Shown here: piece after piece, positions 39,105 through 50,756 of the stretch | Position numbering within the stretch: position 1 is the first letter of the stretch | Layout of the letters: each line of letters begins with the position of its first letter | Origin: an uncultured Muribaculaceae bacterium | GTDB lineage: Bacteria; Bacteroidota; Bacteroidia; Bacteroidales; Muribaculaceae | Assembly: GCA_947525975.1 (NCBI GenBank) | Contig: CANNVE010000002.1 | Span: 62,001-126,000, forward strand | Length of the DNA stretch: 64,000 nt | Direction: 5' to 3' | Program-made: the position numbers and the translations under genes | The notes under the pieces: model-generated | The model's database searches: none | What the model was told of the DNA's origin: nothing | What the model saw: only the letters and a program-made list of their open reading frames with translations

Positions 39105-39539
39105 TTACGGCTTCACGTTGTTGCCGGTGATTTCCGCGGTGGCTATGTTGTAGTATAGTGTGTAGTCAAGCAATTCCACTATGTATTCTTTTGAGTCGCG
39201 TATGACGGTGAAGACATTTCCCGTATTCTCCGTTTCCTGCAGATAATTGTAAAGGACGGGTGGAAAATCGTTGAAAAGCAATTCCTTTGGCAGAGGCATG
39301 CCGTTGCCGTTGATTTGGGTCCAATTGCTGTCGCTGTTAAATACTATTGTGGGGCCGTTCTTCACTGTCAGGGTGTATGTTGTCATAGTCGATGAAAAGG
39401 CGCTCACCTCTGAGTTGGGATAATACTGCGACAGGAAATTCTGCACCTTTTGGGGCATGTCGTCGTAGTTTTCGTTGTTAGAGCATGATACGAAGGTTAA
39501 TGCCATGATGGCCGAGAGGATGAGTATGATTTTCTTCAT
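39105..39539 (-). CDS. PepSY-like putative lipoprotein
   Basis: MKKIILILSAIMALTFVSCSNN lipobox; PQKVQNFLSQYYPNSEVSAF. Confidence 0.75.
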   Translation of the reverse strand: MKKIILILSAIMALTFVSCSNNENYDDMPQKVQNFLSQYYPNSEVSAFSSTMTTYTLTVKNGPTIVFNSDSNWTQINGNGMPLPKELLFNDFPPVLYNYLQETENTGNVFTVIRDSKEYIVELLDYTLYYNIATAEITGNNVKP

Positions 39540-39652
39540 AACTTTTGCGTTTTTTTGATAATATGGATGCTTATGCTTTATGTGTTTCCATATTTTTAAC
39601 GTAAATGAGATGTTAATTGTTGTGTTTTGCAAAAGTTAAATATAAAAGAAAT

Positions 39653-39685
39653 AAGAAAGCGTGACGCCGAGCGCCACGCTTTCTT
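39653..39685 (-). terminator. Intrinsic terminator downstream of glgP
   Basis: aagaaagcgtg ... cacgctttctt perfect 11-bp stem. Confidence 0.8.
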
Positions 39686-39705
39686 CGTTATGTCTGTGAT
39701 TGGAA

Positions 39706-42267
39706 TCAGATCCAGCGTGTGAACGCGAAGTCCATGCGGTGGGGCAGGTTCGGGTTCTTGGGATAGAGGCGGAAGCCATAGCGGAATACGCCGGGGTCAA
39801 CGGTCTGGGCCTTGAGCTCGTAGGTGAGCACATTGCCTTCCTCCTTGACTACCTTGAATTCACGCTTCTTCCAAAGAGTCTCGCCGCCGTTCTCCTGCTT
39901 GTAGCTTATCATTTCGAGGCCGAGATCCTTGCCAATGCCATTGGTGTCGATGATGGCGGTGATGGTGTTGGTGTCTCCGGTGACGCTTGAATTCTTGTTG
40001 ACATTATCCTGGCTCTGAAGGTCAAACACCTTGATGCCGTCCCATTTGGCGGCCACGTCTTCCTTCCATGCCACAATCTCCTTTGCGAGTTTGCAGTCGT
40101 TGGCCATGAGCTTGGCGCTGCGCTTAGCCTCAGGCTCGTAGAAGCGCTCGATGTAGTCTTCGATCATGCGCTGCATGGTGAAGTGGGGAGCGATGTCGCC
40201 GATAGAGCGCTTGATGTATTGTATCCACTCGGGAGAATATCCCTTCGAGTTCTTTGCGAAATAGAGGGGGATGATCTCGTTTTCGAGCATCGAGTAGATG
40301 GTGGCTGCATCGAGGCGGTCCTGCTGGGCCTGGTCGGTGAATGTGCGCTTGTCGGTGAGAGCCCAGCCGGCCTTCTCGTTGAAGCGGTAGCCTTCATACC
40401 ACCAGCCGTCGAGCACAGAGAAGTTGAGCACGCCGTTCATTTCGGCCTTCTCGCCTGATGTGCCTGATGCCTCGAGCGGACGGGTGGGGGTGTTGAGCCA
40501 GATGTCAACGCCGGTGACAAGGCGCTTGGCCACGATCATGTTGTAGTCCTCAAGGAAGATGATCTTGCCGAGGAACTGGGGCATGCGCGAAATCTCCATG
40601 ATGCGCTTGATCAGGCCCTGGCCTGCGCCGTCGGCGGGGTGAGCCTTGCCCGAGAAGACGAACTGCACGGGGAATTGCGGGTTGTTGACGATCTTGTCGA
40701 GGCGCTCCAGGTCGGTGAAGAGAAGGTGAGCGCGCTTGTATGTGGCGAAGCGGCGGGCAAAGCCGATGATAAGAGCGTTGGGGTTGATCTTGTCGAGGAT
40801 GTTCATCACAGCCGAGGGATCGCCCTGGTTTGCGAGCCACTTGGCCTTGAAGTCGCGGCGCACGAAGTTGATGAACTTATTCTTCATCGTCACGCGCATA
40901 TTCCAGATCTGCTCGTCGGTGCATTTGAAGATGCCTTCCCATGCCTTGGTGTCGCTCTGGTGGGTGAATACCTGCTTGCCGAGGTGCTTGGTATAGAATT
41001 CTTTCCAATCCGAAGCGGCCCAGGTGGGCATGTGCACGCCGTTGGTGACATAGCCTACATGGCTTTCCTCCCATGTATAGCCCTTCCAGATGCCGGCGAA
41101 CATCTTCTTCGACACCTCGCCGTGGAGCCAGCTCACGCCGTTGGCTTCCTGGCATGTGTTGAGAGCGAAGACGCTCATCGAGAAGCGGTCGTTGGTGTTG
41201 GGGTTCTCGCGACCCATGTTCATCAGGTCGTTCCAGCTGATGCCGAGCTTTGCGGGATATTCGCCCATGTATTTGCCGAAGAGGCCTTCGTCGAAGTAGT
41301 CGTGGCCTGCGGGCACAGGGGTGTGCACGGTGTAGAGCGAAGAAGCGCGCACGAGTTCAAGAGCGACGTTGAACGACATGCCTTCCTGCACGTAGTCTAC
41401 GAGGCGCTGCAGGTTGAGCAGGGCGGCGTGGCCTTCGTTGGCGTGATAGAGTTGGGTCTTGATGCCGAGCTTCTTGAGCATGAGGATGCCGCCGATGCCG
41501 AGCAGGTATTCCTGCTTGATGCGGTTTTCCCAGTCTCCGCCGTAGAGCTGGTGGGTGATTGAGCGGTCCCACTCGCTGTTCATGTCGAAATCGGTGTCGA
41601 GCAGGTAGAGCTTCATGCGGCCCACGTTCACGCGCCAGATGTGGCTGTATACCACGCGGCCGGGGTAGGGCACTTCAAGCACCATGGGAGTGCCGTTCTT
41701 GTCGAGCACTTGCTCCAGGGGCAGCTGATTGAAGTTCTGGGGTTCGTAGTTGGCTATCTGCTGGCCGTCTACGCTGAGGCTCTGTGTGAAGTAGCCGTAG
41801 CGGTAGAGGAAGCCTACGGCAGTCATGTCGACGCGGCTGTCAGATGCCTGCTTGATATAGTCGCCGGCGAGCACGCCCAGACCGCCAGAATATATCTTCA
41901 GGCAGTTGCAGAGACCATATTCCATTGAGAAATACGATACCGAGGGGATGTCGTCGCGCATGGGCTGTGCCATGTATTCCTTGAAATCAGCGTAGACCTT
42001 CTGCATCTGTGCGTTGAGGTTCTTGTCGGCCATGATTTCCTTCAGGCGCTCAGAGGTGAGCTGCTGCAGCAGCATCACGGGGTTTTCGCCTGTCGAACGC
42101 CACAGGTCGGGGTTGAGGTCGCGGAAGAGGGCCTTTGCCTCGCTGTTCCAAACCCACCAAAGGTTGCGGGCCATTTCCTCAAGAGGCTTGAGCTCTGTGG
42201 GGAGTTCGGCCTTTACAGTAATGTCACGCCAGATGGGTGCATTAGTGTTGCTTACGGGGAGTTTCAT
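39706..42267 (-). CDS. glgP: Alpha-glucan (glycogen) phosphorylase
   Basis: 853 aa; [37 protein letters not shown]. Confidence 0.93.
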   Translation of the reverse strand: MKLPVSNTNAPIWRDITVKAELPTELKPLEEMARNLWWVWNSEAKALFRDLNPDLWRSTGENPVMLLQQLTSERLKEIMADKNLNAQMQKVYADFKEYMAQPMRDDIPSVSYFSMEYGLCNCLKIYSGGLGVLAGDYIKQASDSRVDMTAVGFLYRYGYFTQSLSVDGQQIANYEPQNFNQLPLEQVLDKNGTPMVLEVPYPGRVVYSHIWRVNVGRMKLYLLDTDFDMNSEWDRSITHQLYGGDWENRIKQEYLLGIGGILMLKKLGIKTQLYHANEGHAALLNLQRLVDYVQEGMSFNVALELVRASSLYTVHTPVPAGHDYFDEGLFGKYMGEYPAKLGISWNDLMNMGRENPNTNDRFSMSVFALNTCQEANGVSWLHGEVSKKMFAGIWKGYTWEESHVGYVTNGVHMPTWAASDWKEFYTKHLGKQVFTHQSDTKAWEGIFKCTDEQIWNMRVTMKNKFINFVRRDFKAKWLANQGDPSAVMNILDKINPNALIIGFARRFATYKRAHLLFTDLERLDKIVNNPQFPVQFVFSGKAHPADGAGQGLIKRIMEISRMPQFLGKIIFLEDYNMIVAKRLVTGVDIWLNTPTRPLEASGTSGEKAEMNGVLNFSVLDGWWYEGYRFNEKAGWALTDKRTFTDQAQQDRLDAATIYSMLENEIIPLYFAKNSKGYSPEWIQYIKRSIGDIAPHFTMQRMIEDYIERFYEPEAKRSAKLMANDCKLAKEIVAWKEDVAAKWDGIKVFDLQSQDNVNKNSSVTGDTNTITAIIDTNGIGKDLGLEMISYKQENGGETLWKKREFKVVKEEGNVLTYELKAQTVDPGVFRYGFRLYPKNPNLPHRMDFAFTRWI

Positions 42268-42338
42268 AATAGTTTATTAATGTTTTGTTGTTTGTTTTCT
42301 ATTGTCTTATGCCTTTGCGGCCATGCACATGCCTGCTT

Positions 42339-43997
42339 TCAGAATTGATTGCGGTGCATCTCGTTTTCGAGGGCTATGGCGTAGGCTTTGTCGTAATATT
42401 CAATGAAGTATGACCATGATGCTTTCTTCGCGGTGCGCATAGCGGCCTTGCGTATCTCTTCGATCTCTGATTCATGAGAGTCAACGAGTGTCTTAAGGTC
42501 GATTGCTATGGCCTCTTTCACTTCGTCGTAGTTGAAGTCTCCACGATGCTCTACTTTCACGCCGCAATCCTTGAACGAGTTGTCGAATGTGTCGAGCACC
42601 CACTGTCCGAATCCCGAGAGCGAGGTGGTGATTGTGGGCACGCCGAATGCCACGCTCTCGAGCGGTGTGTATCCCCAAGGTTCATAGTATGAGGGGAATA
42701 CGGTGGCGTCAAGCCCGGGCAGCAGGTCGTAGTATGTCTTGCCGAATATGCCGTCGTCGCCGTTGAGGTAGCAGGGCACGTAGACCATGGTCACGCGGCT
42801 TTCCTCACAGTTTGCGAAGCCTATCTGGCGTATGCGGCATATCACGTCGTCGCTCTGCGGGTTGTTGATCTCATGTGAGATGATGGGCTCTGGCAGGGCA
42901 TTGCGCTCGCCCGCGGCTATTGCCGCCGAGAGATCGGCGCGGGGGCCTTTGACCCATGCCGGCACCATGACGAACGCTATGATCTTGCGGTCAGGGTCGA
43001 GGTCGCCAAGGCGGGCTATGGCATCGAGGTATAGATCAATGCCCTTGTTGCGGTATTCGCATCGGCCTGAAGTGGCGATGATGAAAGTGTCCTCGGGATA
43101 TTTATTTCCGGTGAGGGCTGATACGGCTCCGATCAGCGCGCTGCGCGAGTCTTTGCGAGCCTTGGCGTATTTGGTCTTGGCAGGCACGAAGTTCTCTTCA
43201 AATCCGTTGGGAGTGACCACATCCGGCTTGCGTCCGAGCAGCTGATGGCATTCGCGGGCCGTCACCTCGCTCACGGTGGTGAAGCAGTCGGCCTGCCATG
43301 CGGCGGTCTTCTCAAGCGAGTGCTTGGCTTCCATGTTGAGCTCGGCGGCCATCTGGTCTCCGTTGTATCCGGGTAGGTAGTCGTATAGGGGCTTGCCGTT
43401 GCCGCAGATGCTCCGGCCTATGCAGGTAGCATGCGTGGTGAATACGGTTGCCACCTCGGGAATTGCGTTTTTGACGTATAGGAGCGCCATGCCGGTGGTC
43501 CACTCGTCGAAGTGAGCTATGACGCGCTTGCCCTGGCGGGCACCGTAGGCTGATGCAAGGCTCTCGATGACCACTCCGGCAGCGTGAGAGAACGCGCACG
43601 CCTCGCCATAGTCGCCGTATGCGTGGAGCGAGTCTACGCCGTAGAGCTGCCACATGCGTCCGTAGAAGTCATTGTTGGCAGCGTACATGCCCTTGAAGTC
43701 AACGAGGATGGCTATGGGCTTGCCGGGGATGTCCCAGCGGCCTACGCGCACCTTCACGTCATTGGGCAGCGAGAGGTTTTTGCGCCATTCTTTAAGGAGT
43801 GTTTTTGATTCGAGAAAGAAAGGTGAAGGAGTGGTCTCTGTCCAGACATCCGGGCCAATGAAAATGACCTTGTCCTTGAAGGATTTCTGTAGGGTTTTGG
43901 CTTTTGTAGAGAGCACAGTGTAGATTCCGCCCACTTTGTTGCAGACCTCCCAGCTGGTCTCTATCAATAAGTCAAACTCTAAAGGTGAATTATCCAT
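42339..43997 (-). CDS. GT3-type glycogen synthase
   Basis: LIETSWEVCNKVGGIYTVLSTKA, THATCIGRSICGNG; start moved to MDNSPLEF because the promoter motif lies at 44023-44040. Confidence 0.88.
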   Translation of the reverse strand: MDNSPLEFDLLIETSWEVCNKVGGIYTVLSTKAKTLQKSFKDKVIFIGPDVWTETTPSPFFLESKTLLKEWRKNLSLPNDVKVRVGRWDIPGKPIAILVDFKGMYAANNDFYGRMWQLYGVDSLHAYGDYGEACAFSHAAGVVIESLASAYGARQGKRVIAHFDEWTTGMALLYVKNAIPEVATVFTTHATCIGRSICGNGKPLYDYLPGYNGDQMAAELNMEAKHSLEKTAAWQADCFTTVSEVTARECHQLLGRKPDVVTPNGFEENFVPAKTKYAKARKDSRSALIGAVSALTGNKYPEDTFIIATSGRCEYRNKGIDLYLDAIARLGDLDPDRKIIAFVMVPAWVKGPRADLSAAIAAGERNALPEPIISHEINNPQSDDVICRIRQIGFANCEESRVTMVYVPCYLNGDDGIFGKTYYDLLPGLDATVFPSYYEPWGYTPLESVAFGVPTITTSLSGFGQWVLDTFDNSFKDCGVKVEHRGDFNYDEVKEAIAIDLKTLVDSHESEIEEIRKAAMRTAKKASWSYFIEYYDKAYAIALENEMHRNQF

Positions 43998-44207
43998 ATA
44001 TCGGTGATAGATTTCTTTTTTCAGCGCAAAGTTAGCGATTTTTTCTGAATCTACCAAAAAGTGCGCTGTCCCAAAGCCAAAAACATAGGTTATAGGGGCG
44101 CGCTGACGGGCATTAAAAGCAGGGGCGCATCAGAATCCGGGGCTTTCCCGGGATGCCTGATGCGCTCCTGCCTATGCCGCGATCCGAGCGTTTTCTCGGG
44201 AAATGCG

Positions 44208-45017
44208 TCAGATGCCCTCGCTGTGCGGGTTGAAGTCGAGGGTTTCGGTTCGTTGCTTCACTTCGCGCTCTGTGACCTTTCCATTGTCGGCCTTGTCTTC
44301 AGCCGCGCCCGGATACTTCTTTTCAGCGATAGTCTGGCATTTTGACTTTTCTTTTGCGTTCTTTTCCATAATATCAGTGTTTGTTTTAGATATGAATTTC
44401 TGAGCCGGTTCATCCTCGAGCAGAGGCAGCGCGTTCATCTCTTCGATGTATCCGAGGAGCTCGTCGCGTCCGGTGCCGTTTTCTGACGACGTCACGAAGA
44501 TAGGCGGAAGCTCCTCCCACTGCTCGAGCAGGCGCTCGCAGTATCGGGCCACATTTCCGCTGGCTTTCTGCTTGCCCAGTTTGTCGGTCTTGGTGAAGAC
44601 TATGCTGAAAGGCACTTCGTTCTCAGCGAGAAATTCCATGAATTTCAGGTCGATCTTCTGCGGCTCCAAGCGAGAATCGATCAGGAGGAAAAGATTGGTC
44701 ATCTGTCGGCGCTGCAGTATGTAGTCGCGTATCATCGCGTCGAGCTTGGCGAGGTCTTTTTTGCTGCGGGCCGCGTATCCATAGCCCGGAAGGTCTACTA
44801 TGTACCATGAGTCATTGATCAAAAAATGATTTATGAGCATGGTTTTGCCGGGGGTGGCCGAAGTCATGGCCAATCCCTTGCGCTTGGTGAGCATATTGAT
44901 CAGCGATGATTTGCCTACGTTGCTTCGTCCGATAAATGCGTATTCATGCATGCGTGTGTCGGGGGTCTTGTCCACCCCCGGCGCGCTGCCTGCGAATTTT
45001 GCTTCTTTGATGATCAT
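44208..45017 (-). CDS. engB: Ribosome biogenesis GTPase EngB with C-terminal extension
   Basis: [30 protein letters not shown]; extra about 60-aa tail. Confidence 0.93.
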   Translation of the reverse strand: MIIKEAKFAGSAPGVDKTPDTRMHEYAFIGRSNVGKSSLINMLTKRKGLAMTSATPGKTMLINHFLINDSWYIVDLPGYGYAARSKKDLAKLDAMIRDYILQRRQMTNLFLLIDSRLEPQKIDLKFMEFLAENEVPFSIVFTKTDKLGKQKASGNVARYCERLLEQWEELPPIFVTSSENGTGRDELLGYIEEMNALPLLEDEPAQKFISKTNTDIMEKNAKEKSKCQTIAEKKYPGAAEDKADNGKVTEREVKQRTETLDFNPHSEGI

Positions 45018-45095
45018 AATCTCTTTCTCTATTATATCTTATTAACAAATCTGATATGGCCAATGTTCGTCAATGCCGGAGGCATAGGCGGGTCG

Positions 45096-45884
45096 CTACT
45101 GGTAGTGCGGATCGAAGATCTGGTTGAGCAGGTGGGCGAGGCGCAGTCCGCCGCGAAGGAATTGGGTCTCGATGACGGGCGTGAACTTGGCCACGTAGTC
45201 ATATGACATCTTCTCGCCCGAGGGCGATCCCTTGTACACGTCCCGGCTCAGCCTGTAAGTCTCCCTGCACCAGTCGCTGATGCTGCCGGCGATAATGGCT
45301 TCTTGCTCTACGGGAGTGGCGCGGTCCACTTGCTGCTGCCATTCGGTGTAGGTCCAGTCATGCGCGCTCTTCACCACTTGGTTGTCCCATACGCTGTGCA
45401 GGTTGTTGTCGCGGCCAAAATAATTGACCTTGATCTTGTTTCCGCCGAGGTCGGTCTGGCGTCCCATGTGCATTGGCTGGTGCATATCGCCCAGCAGATG
45501 TATGAGTATCTTGAGGGCCAGGGCCGACTCCTCAGGCGTTAGGTCGCCGCTTTTGAGTTTTTCGGTCTGCTCAATCGCTGCGAGCTCGATGTCGCCCTTG
45601 GGGTGGCGTGCCATGTCGTCGTATGAAACGCCGTCGTTGGTATTCTTATAATGCCATGTCGACGTGTAGCTGTATTCCGGGGTATGGCTCGCGTTGTCGA
45701 GCCAATTAGCCCAATAGACCATGGATTTGCCTTGGAGTATCGAGTCCACGGCGTGGCGCGTGGTTTCGGTCAGGTGGTTTTCGGCTATATAGGCTGTCAC
45801 GTCATGGCCTTTCTGTGACCAAGCCATGGACGAGAGGGCCATGGCTGACGCTATTGCGGCGGAAAAAAGTTTCTTAAATATCAT
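45096..45884 (-). CDS. S1/P1 nuclease
   Basis: WSQKGHDVTAYIAENHL, HLLGDMHQPMHMG, GRDNNLHSVWD. Confidence 0.94.
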   Translation of the reverse strand: MIFKKLFSAAIASAMALSSMAWSQKGHDVTAYIAENHLTETTRHAVDSILQGKSMVYWANWLDNASHTPEYSYTSTWHYKNTNDGVSYDDMARHPKGDIELAAIEQTEKLKSGDLTPEESALALKILIHLLGDMHQPMHMGRQTDLGGNKIKVNYFGRDNNLHSVWDNQVVKSAHDWTYTEWQQQVDRATPVEQEAIIAGSISDWCRETYRLSRDVYKGSPSGEKMSYDYVAKFTPVIETQFLRGGLRLAHLLNQIFDPHYQ

Positions 45885-45902
45885 ATCGGGCTGTTTTTAG
45901 GA

Positions 45903-46277
45903 TCAGCGGGCGGCGATCACTTCGATTTCCACTTTCGCGCTTTTGGGGAGAGCCTTTACGGCCACTGCCGAGCGGGCGGGGTAGGGGCTGGAGAAGTTGG
46001 CCTCATAGACAGCGTTCATAGCTGCGAAATCGGCCATGTCGGCGAGGAAAACGGTGGTTTTGACCACGTTGTCGAGCGAAAGGCCTGCTGCGGCCAGCAC
46101 TGCCTTTACGTTGGCGAGCGATTGAGCCGATTGGGCGGTGACGTCATCGGGCATATCGCCTGTGGCGGGGTCGATGGGGAGTTGGCCTGATACGAATACG
46201 AATGCGCCGGCGTCGATGGCCTGGCTGTAGGGGCCGATTGCTGCCGGCGCCTGGGTCGATGTGACTGACTGTTTCAT
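45903..46277 (-). CDS. RidA family protein
   Basis: APAAIGPYSQAIDAGAFVFVSGQLPIDP; start trimmed. Confidence 0.93.
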   Translation of the reverse strand: MKQSVTSTQAPAAIGPYSQAIDAGAFVFVSGQLPIDPATGDMPDDVTAQSAQSLANVKAVLAAAGLSLDNVVKTTVFLADMADFAAMNAVYEANFSSPYPARSAVAVKALPKSAKVEIEVIAAR

Positions 46278-46321
46278 TGTGTTGATTTTTAAGTTTGTGT
46301 ATGCGAGATTGGTAAATTGTG

Positions 46322-47896
46322 TCATTTGATGCCGATAGCCTCGGCAAGGGCCGTGGCGCAGCGGTCGCCGTCGATTGCGGCGCTGGCTATGCCGCCGGCG
46401 TATCCGGCTCCTTCGCCGCATGGGTAGAGGCCGGGGACGCTGATGTGCTGCATCGAGGCGCTGTCCCTGACTATGCGCACGGGCGATGACGTGCGCGTCT
46501 CATTGCCAATGACAATGGCCTCCGGGCTGACGTATCCCTTGTATTTCTTGCCGAAATCGGCGAAAGCGCCCTGCAGGCGCTTGGCCACCATCACGGGCAG
46601 AATCCTTTCGAGCCGCCCCGGATGCACGCCGGCGGTGTAGGATGAGCGTGGCAGTGACTCCGACTCCTTTCCGGCTATGAAGTCGGTCAGGCGCTGTGCC
46701 GGGGCATTCTGGGTGTCGGTGCCGGAGTGGTTGTAGAAGCTTTTTTCTATTCCTTGCTGGAATTTCATCATCTTCAGAGGGTCGTCGCCGGGAATGTCCT
46801 CGGGAAGCACCTCTACGACGATGCCGGAATTGGCCCACTGCGTGCCACGGTTGCTGGGCGACATGCCGTTGACCACCATCAGCCCCGGCTCGTTGGTGGC
46901 GGGGATGATGTATCCGCCCGGGCACATGCAGAATGAATACACAGCCCTGTCATCGACTCTTGTGAGCAGGCTGTATTCGGCCGGCGGGAGATATTTGCCC
47001 CGGCCCTTGGGAGAGTGGTAGAATATGCTGTCGATCAGTGCCTGCGGGTGCTCCACGCGCACGCCCACTGCTATTCCCTTTGGCTCAAGCCCCACGCCTT
47101 TGGCCTGAAGCATGCGGTAGACGTCGCGGGCCGAATGTCCCGTGGCCAGGATCACCGGTCCGGAATACTCGATGGCCTTTCCGTCAGAATCAGTGGCCAT
47201 CACGCCTGCGCACCGGCCATCGGCCATGATTAGGGAATCCACGTGCTCGCCGAAATGCACCTCTCCGCCGCATTCGATGATGGTGTGGCGCATTGCCTTG
47301 ATCACCGCCGGCAATTTGTCGCTGCCTATGTGGGGATGCGCGTCGACCAGAATGTCGGGGTCGGCCCCGTGCTGCACGAATATGTTGAGCACTTTCTCTA
47401 CTGATCCGCGCTTCTTGCTGCGGGTGTACAGCTTGCCGTCAGAATAGGCTCCCGCGCCGCCCTCGCCAAAGCAATAGTTGCTGTCGGGGTCCACCTTCCC
47501 TTCGCGGCTTATCGCGGCCAGGTCGGTGCGGCGGCTGTCGACGTCTTTGCCGCGCTCGAGCACCACGGGCTTCACCCCGAGCTCGATGAGCCTCAATGCG
47601 GCGAATAGGCCTGCCGGGCCAGCGCCTACCACGATCGCGAGGGGAGCGTCGGCGGCAAGATGCTTGTACTCCACAGGGGCGGCCATCGAAGCGGCGTCGT
47701 CAATCCCGTCGATGTGGGCTGTGACGCTGAGGTTGACCATCACTTGTCGCTGACGGGCGTCGATCGACCGGCGGTTGATGTCTACTTTCTTGATGCGGTT
47801 GACGTCGACGTCGAGCGCTGTCGATATTTCTATCTTAAGTCTGAGCTCGTCGTAGGCCTGTTCAGGCTTCAGACGGAGCTGTAAGGGTTTTGTCAT
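46322..47896 (-). CDS. FAD-dependent oxidoreductase
   Basis: VVGAGPAGLFAALRLIE, GEGGAGAYSDGKLYTR, GEGAGYAGGI. Confidence 0.92.
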   Translation of the reverse strand: MTKPLQLRLKPEQAYDELRLKIEISTALDVDVNRIKKVDINRRSIDARQRQVMVNLSVTAHIDGIDDAASMAAPVEYKHLAADAPLAIVVGAGPAGLFAALRLIELGVKPVVLERGKDVDSRRTDLAAISREGKVDPDSNYCFGEGGAGAYSDGKLYTRSKKRGSVEKVLNIFVQHGADPDILVDAHPHIGSDKLPAVIKAMRHTIIECGGEVHFGEHVDSLIMADGRCAGVMATDSDGKAIEYSGPVILATGHSARDVYRMLQAKGVGLEPKGIAVGVRVEHPQALIDSIFYHSPKGRGKYLPPAEYSLLTRVDDRAVYSFCMCPGGYIIPATNEPGLMVVNGMSPSNRGTQWANSGIVVEVLPEDIPGDDPLKMMKFQQGIEKSFYNHSGTDTQNAPAQRLTDFIAGKESESLPRSSYTAGVHPGRLERILPVMVAKRLQGAFADFGKKYKGYVSPEAIVIGNETRTSSPVRIVRDSASMQHISVPGLYPCGEGAGYAGGIASAAIDGDRCATALAEAIGIK

Positions 47897-49256
47897 ATTT
47901 CTTGATGAATTTCTTGTTGTAAATGATAAGGACGGTTACGGCAAGCAGGAAAGCGAGTCCGTCGCTTCCCACCATGCCTGCCCACACGCCGTCGACTCCC
48001 CAATAGCGGGGCAGCAGCCATAGCAGCGGAAGCAGGAATATGAGCTGGCGGGTGAGCGACAGGGCTATCGACAGCTTGGGCTTGCCTATGCTCTGGAAGT
48101 AGTTTTGAATCACCACCTGTATCCCGACCACCGGGTAGATTATGAAATAGATGCGGTAGGCCCGGCGAGCCATATCGATCATGGTGGCGTCGGTGGTGAA
48201 CATGCGCGAGAGAACATCCGGCATCGTCTCGGTGAGCAGGCATCCCACCGCAGTGATGGCGAATCCGCACCAAAGGCCTTTGCCGAGGGTGTCTTTCACG
48301 CGCTGTATCTTGCCTGCGCCCATGTTGTATCCGAGTATCGGCTGCATGCCCTGGGTCACGCCGAAGACTATCATCACGAAAAACATAGACGTGCGGTTGA
48401 GTATGCCGAATGCTCCCACGGCTATGTTGCCGTCGGCGCCGGCTGTGGCCAGCAGTGATTTGTTGATGAATATCACCACAAGGCAGGCGCAGCAGTTCAT
48501 CAGGAACGGAGACAGGCCTATGGCGTATATGCGCTTGATGACGAGCGTATTGAAGAATCCGCACCTGAAATTGAAATGCACGAAGCTCTTTTTCGAGATA
48601 AAGTGGTGGAGCACCCACACCAGAGCCACGCTTTGCGCCCCGATGGTGGCCCAGGCGGCTCCGGAGATGCCCCATCCGAGCTTGAATATGAATATGGGGG
48701 CGAGCACTATGTTGACAGCCACAGATATCAGCGCCGAATACATGGCCTTGCGCGGATAGCCGGTGGCGCGCATCACATTGTTGAGGCCTATGAAGATGTA
48801 TGATATGGGAGTGCCGATGAGGATAACCTTTATGAATTCGCGCGCGAAAGGCAGAGTCTCGTCTGTGGCGCCGAAAAGCCGCAATATCGGGTCCATGAAT
48901 ATGTATGACAGGCCTCCGAACACCACCGAGTGTATCACGCACAGCATGAGCACCGTGTTGACGGTCTCCATGGCGCGGTTGAGATTTTTCTGCCCGAGGA
49001 AGATCGAGCTGATTGTGGCGCCGCCCACGGCCACCAGAGTGCAGAATCCGATCACGAGATTCATCAGAGGGAAGGTGATGGCCAGGCCCGAGATGGCCAT
49101 CGGGCCTACGCCCTGGCCTATGAAGATGCTGTCGACGATGTTGTAAACAGACGTGGCCACGCTGGCTATTATGGCGGGCACGGAATATTGCACAAGCAGC
49201 TTGCCTATGCTTTCGGTGCCGAGGGTCTGGGCTGATGCAGGTTTTTGGTTTGACAT
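47862..49256 (-). CDS. MATE family efflux transporter
   Basis: 464 aa, 12 hydrophobic segments, NIVDSIFIGQGVGPMAISGLA, GVTQGMQPILGYNMGA. Confidence 0.93.
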   Translation of the reverse strand: MSNQKPASAQTLGTESIGKLLVQYSVPAIIASVATSVYNIVDSIFIGQGVGPMAISGLAITFPLMNLVIGFCTLVAVGGATISSIFLGQKNLNRAMETVNTVLMLCVIHSVVFGGLSYIFMDPILRLFGATDETLPFAREFIKVILIGTPISYIFIGLNNVMRATGYPRKAMYSALISVAVNIVLAPIFIFKLGWGISGAAWATIGAQSVALVWVLHHFISKKSFVHFNFRCGFFNTLVIKRIYAIGLSPFLMNCCACLVVIFINKSLLATAGADGNIAVGAFGILNRTSMFFVMIVFGVTQGMQPILGYNMGAGKIQRVKDTLGKGLWCGFAITAVGCLLTETMPDVLSRMFTTDATMIDMARRAYRIYFIIYPVVGIQVVIQNYFQSIGKPKLSIALSLTRQLIFLLPLLWLLPRYWGVDGVWAGMVGSDGLAFLLAVTVLIIYNKKFIKKYDKTLTAPSEA

Positions 49257-49284
49257 TGTATGCTGTTGGAAACGTGAAATAATT

Positions 49285-50712
49285 TTAATGCTGCCGGGCC
49301 TTTCTTTTAAGGCCTACCATGCTTTTGATGAAGGTCGCCGCTTTGTCTTCGCCTTCTTTCTTCTCGTCGGCGTCGATGTTGATCTTGATTCCTGACAGTG
49401 GAATGTCATCCTCTGCCTGCAGCGATGAGCGGTTTTGCCTGTCGAGGGTCTCTACCACGCCTTTGAAATTTTCTCCGAAGTTAGGTATGAAATCGTGGTA
49501 TCCGTAGGTGTTGAGCCTCTTCCTCACAAACCCCAGAGTGATGGCGGCGGGGTCGGCTGCAGGCTGGAATCCGTAGGTCTGCTGGCGCGCGTCGATCACT
49601 ACGCGCGAGATGATGCCGCTGTCAGTGAGCTTGTCGGTCACCGAGGTCACGAGCTTTGACGGGATGCCGTATTTGCCGGTTATTTCATGAGCGGTGAGCG
49701 GGGGCTCCATCTTCACGAACCGCTGCACTATGGCTGCGGCTATCGCTATCGTCACCTTCTCGTCATAGTCTTTGGATATGTCATTGATCTGGTCTGAAAA
49801 AGTGAATTGGAAGATATTCTGCGAAGCGTAGGTCAGCAGGCATCCGGTCAGGCATATCACCCACACGAGCTGCATCCACAGCAACAGCAAGGGCAGGAAC
49901 GAGAAACTGCCGTAGATGGCGTTGTACTTGGCCACATAGACCTGGCCGCTGACAAACAGCCACTGCAGCAGCATGAAGCCGATGCCGGCGAAGAGGCCGG
50001 GAAGCAGGGCGTTAGCGAATTTCACCTTGGTGTTGGGCAGCAGGGCGAAGAGGGCCGAGAAGAAGATGCAGGTGAAGAGGAATGAGCCGAACTCGAAGAG
50101 GGCGGATATCACGGGTGTCATGAACGTAAGCCCGAAGAGATCCTGTATCGATGAGCTCATGAAGGCGTAGAGGCCTCCGCCGCATATCATCAGCACGGGA
50201 AGTATCAGCATCATCGCTGTATAGTCGGTGATCTTGCGCCAGATGCTGCGGCCTTCGCGCACATTCCAGATCAGATTGAACGAATCCTCCACATTCATCA
50301 TCAGCGATATCAACGTATAGAGCAGAAACACTATGCCTACGCCCACGAATAGCCCCTCCGATGCTTGATTGAGGTAGGAATCTACAAACGTCAGAGCGTG
50401 GATGATACTTTCGCGCTGGCTCGGAAATATGTGCAGCAGCTCGGCCTGAAGATAGTCCTGAAGCCCGAATCCACGGCCAATGGCGAATAGCAATGCCAGA
50501 GCCGGCACTATGGCCAGCAGGGTGCGGTAGGTCATGGCGCAGGCCTGCGTCTGTATGTCGGTGTTGAGAAACGACCGCACCGATATGTTGAGCGTCTTGA
50601 TGAGATTCACCCAGAACAGGGGGCGCGTGTCGGCCCATACGCCTTCAGAGCAATAGGCCCATTTGGCCTTTGCGCTGTCGATGATGTGGTTGAGTCTGTC
50701 TTTGACGTTCAT
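49285..50712 (-). CDS. YihY/BrkB family membrane protein
   Basis: ACAMTYRTLLAIVPALALLFAIG, NAIYGSFSFLPLLLLWMQLVW. Confidence 0.9.
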   Translation of the reverse strand: MNVKDRLNHIIDSAKAKWAYCSEGVWADTRPLFWVNLIKTLNISVRSFLNTDIQTQACAMTYRTLLAIVPALALLFAIGRGFGLQDYLQAELLHIFPSQRESIIHALTFVDSYLNQASEGLFVGVGIVFLLYTLISLMMNVEDSFNLIWNVREGRSIWRKITDYTAMMLILPVLMICGGGLYAFMSSSIQDLFGLTFMTPVISALFEFGSFLFTCIFFSALFALLPNTKVKFANALLPGLFAGIGFMLLQWLFVSGQVYVAKYNAIYGSFSFLPLLLLWMQLVWVICLTGCLLTYASQNIFQFTFSDQINDISKDYDEKVTIAIAAAIVQRFVKMEPPLTAHEITGKYGIPSKLVTSVTDKLTDSGIISRVVIDARQQTYGFQPAADPAAITLGFVRKRLNTYGYHDFIPNFGENFKGVVETLDRQNRSSLQAEDDIPLSGIKINIDADEKKEGEDKAATFIKSMVGLKRKARQH

Positions 50713-50756
50713 TTATTGTCTATGGTGCTGAAGGGGTTGATGTTGAAAACGCGGTG

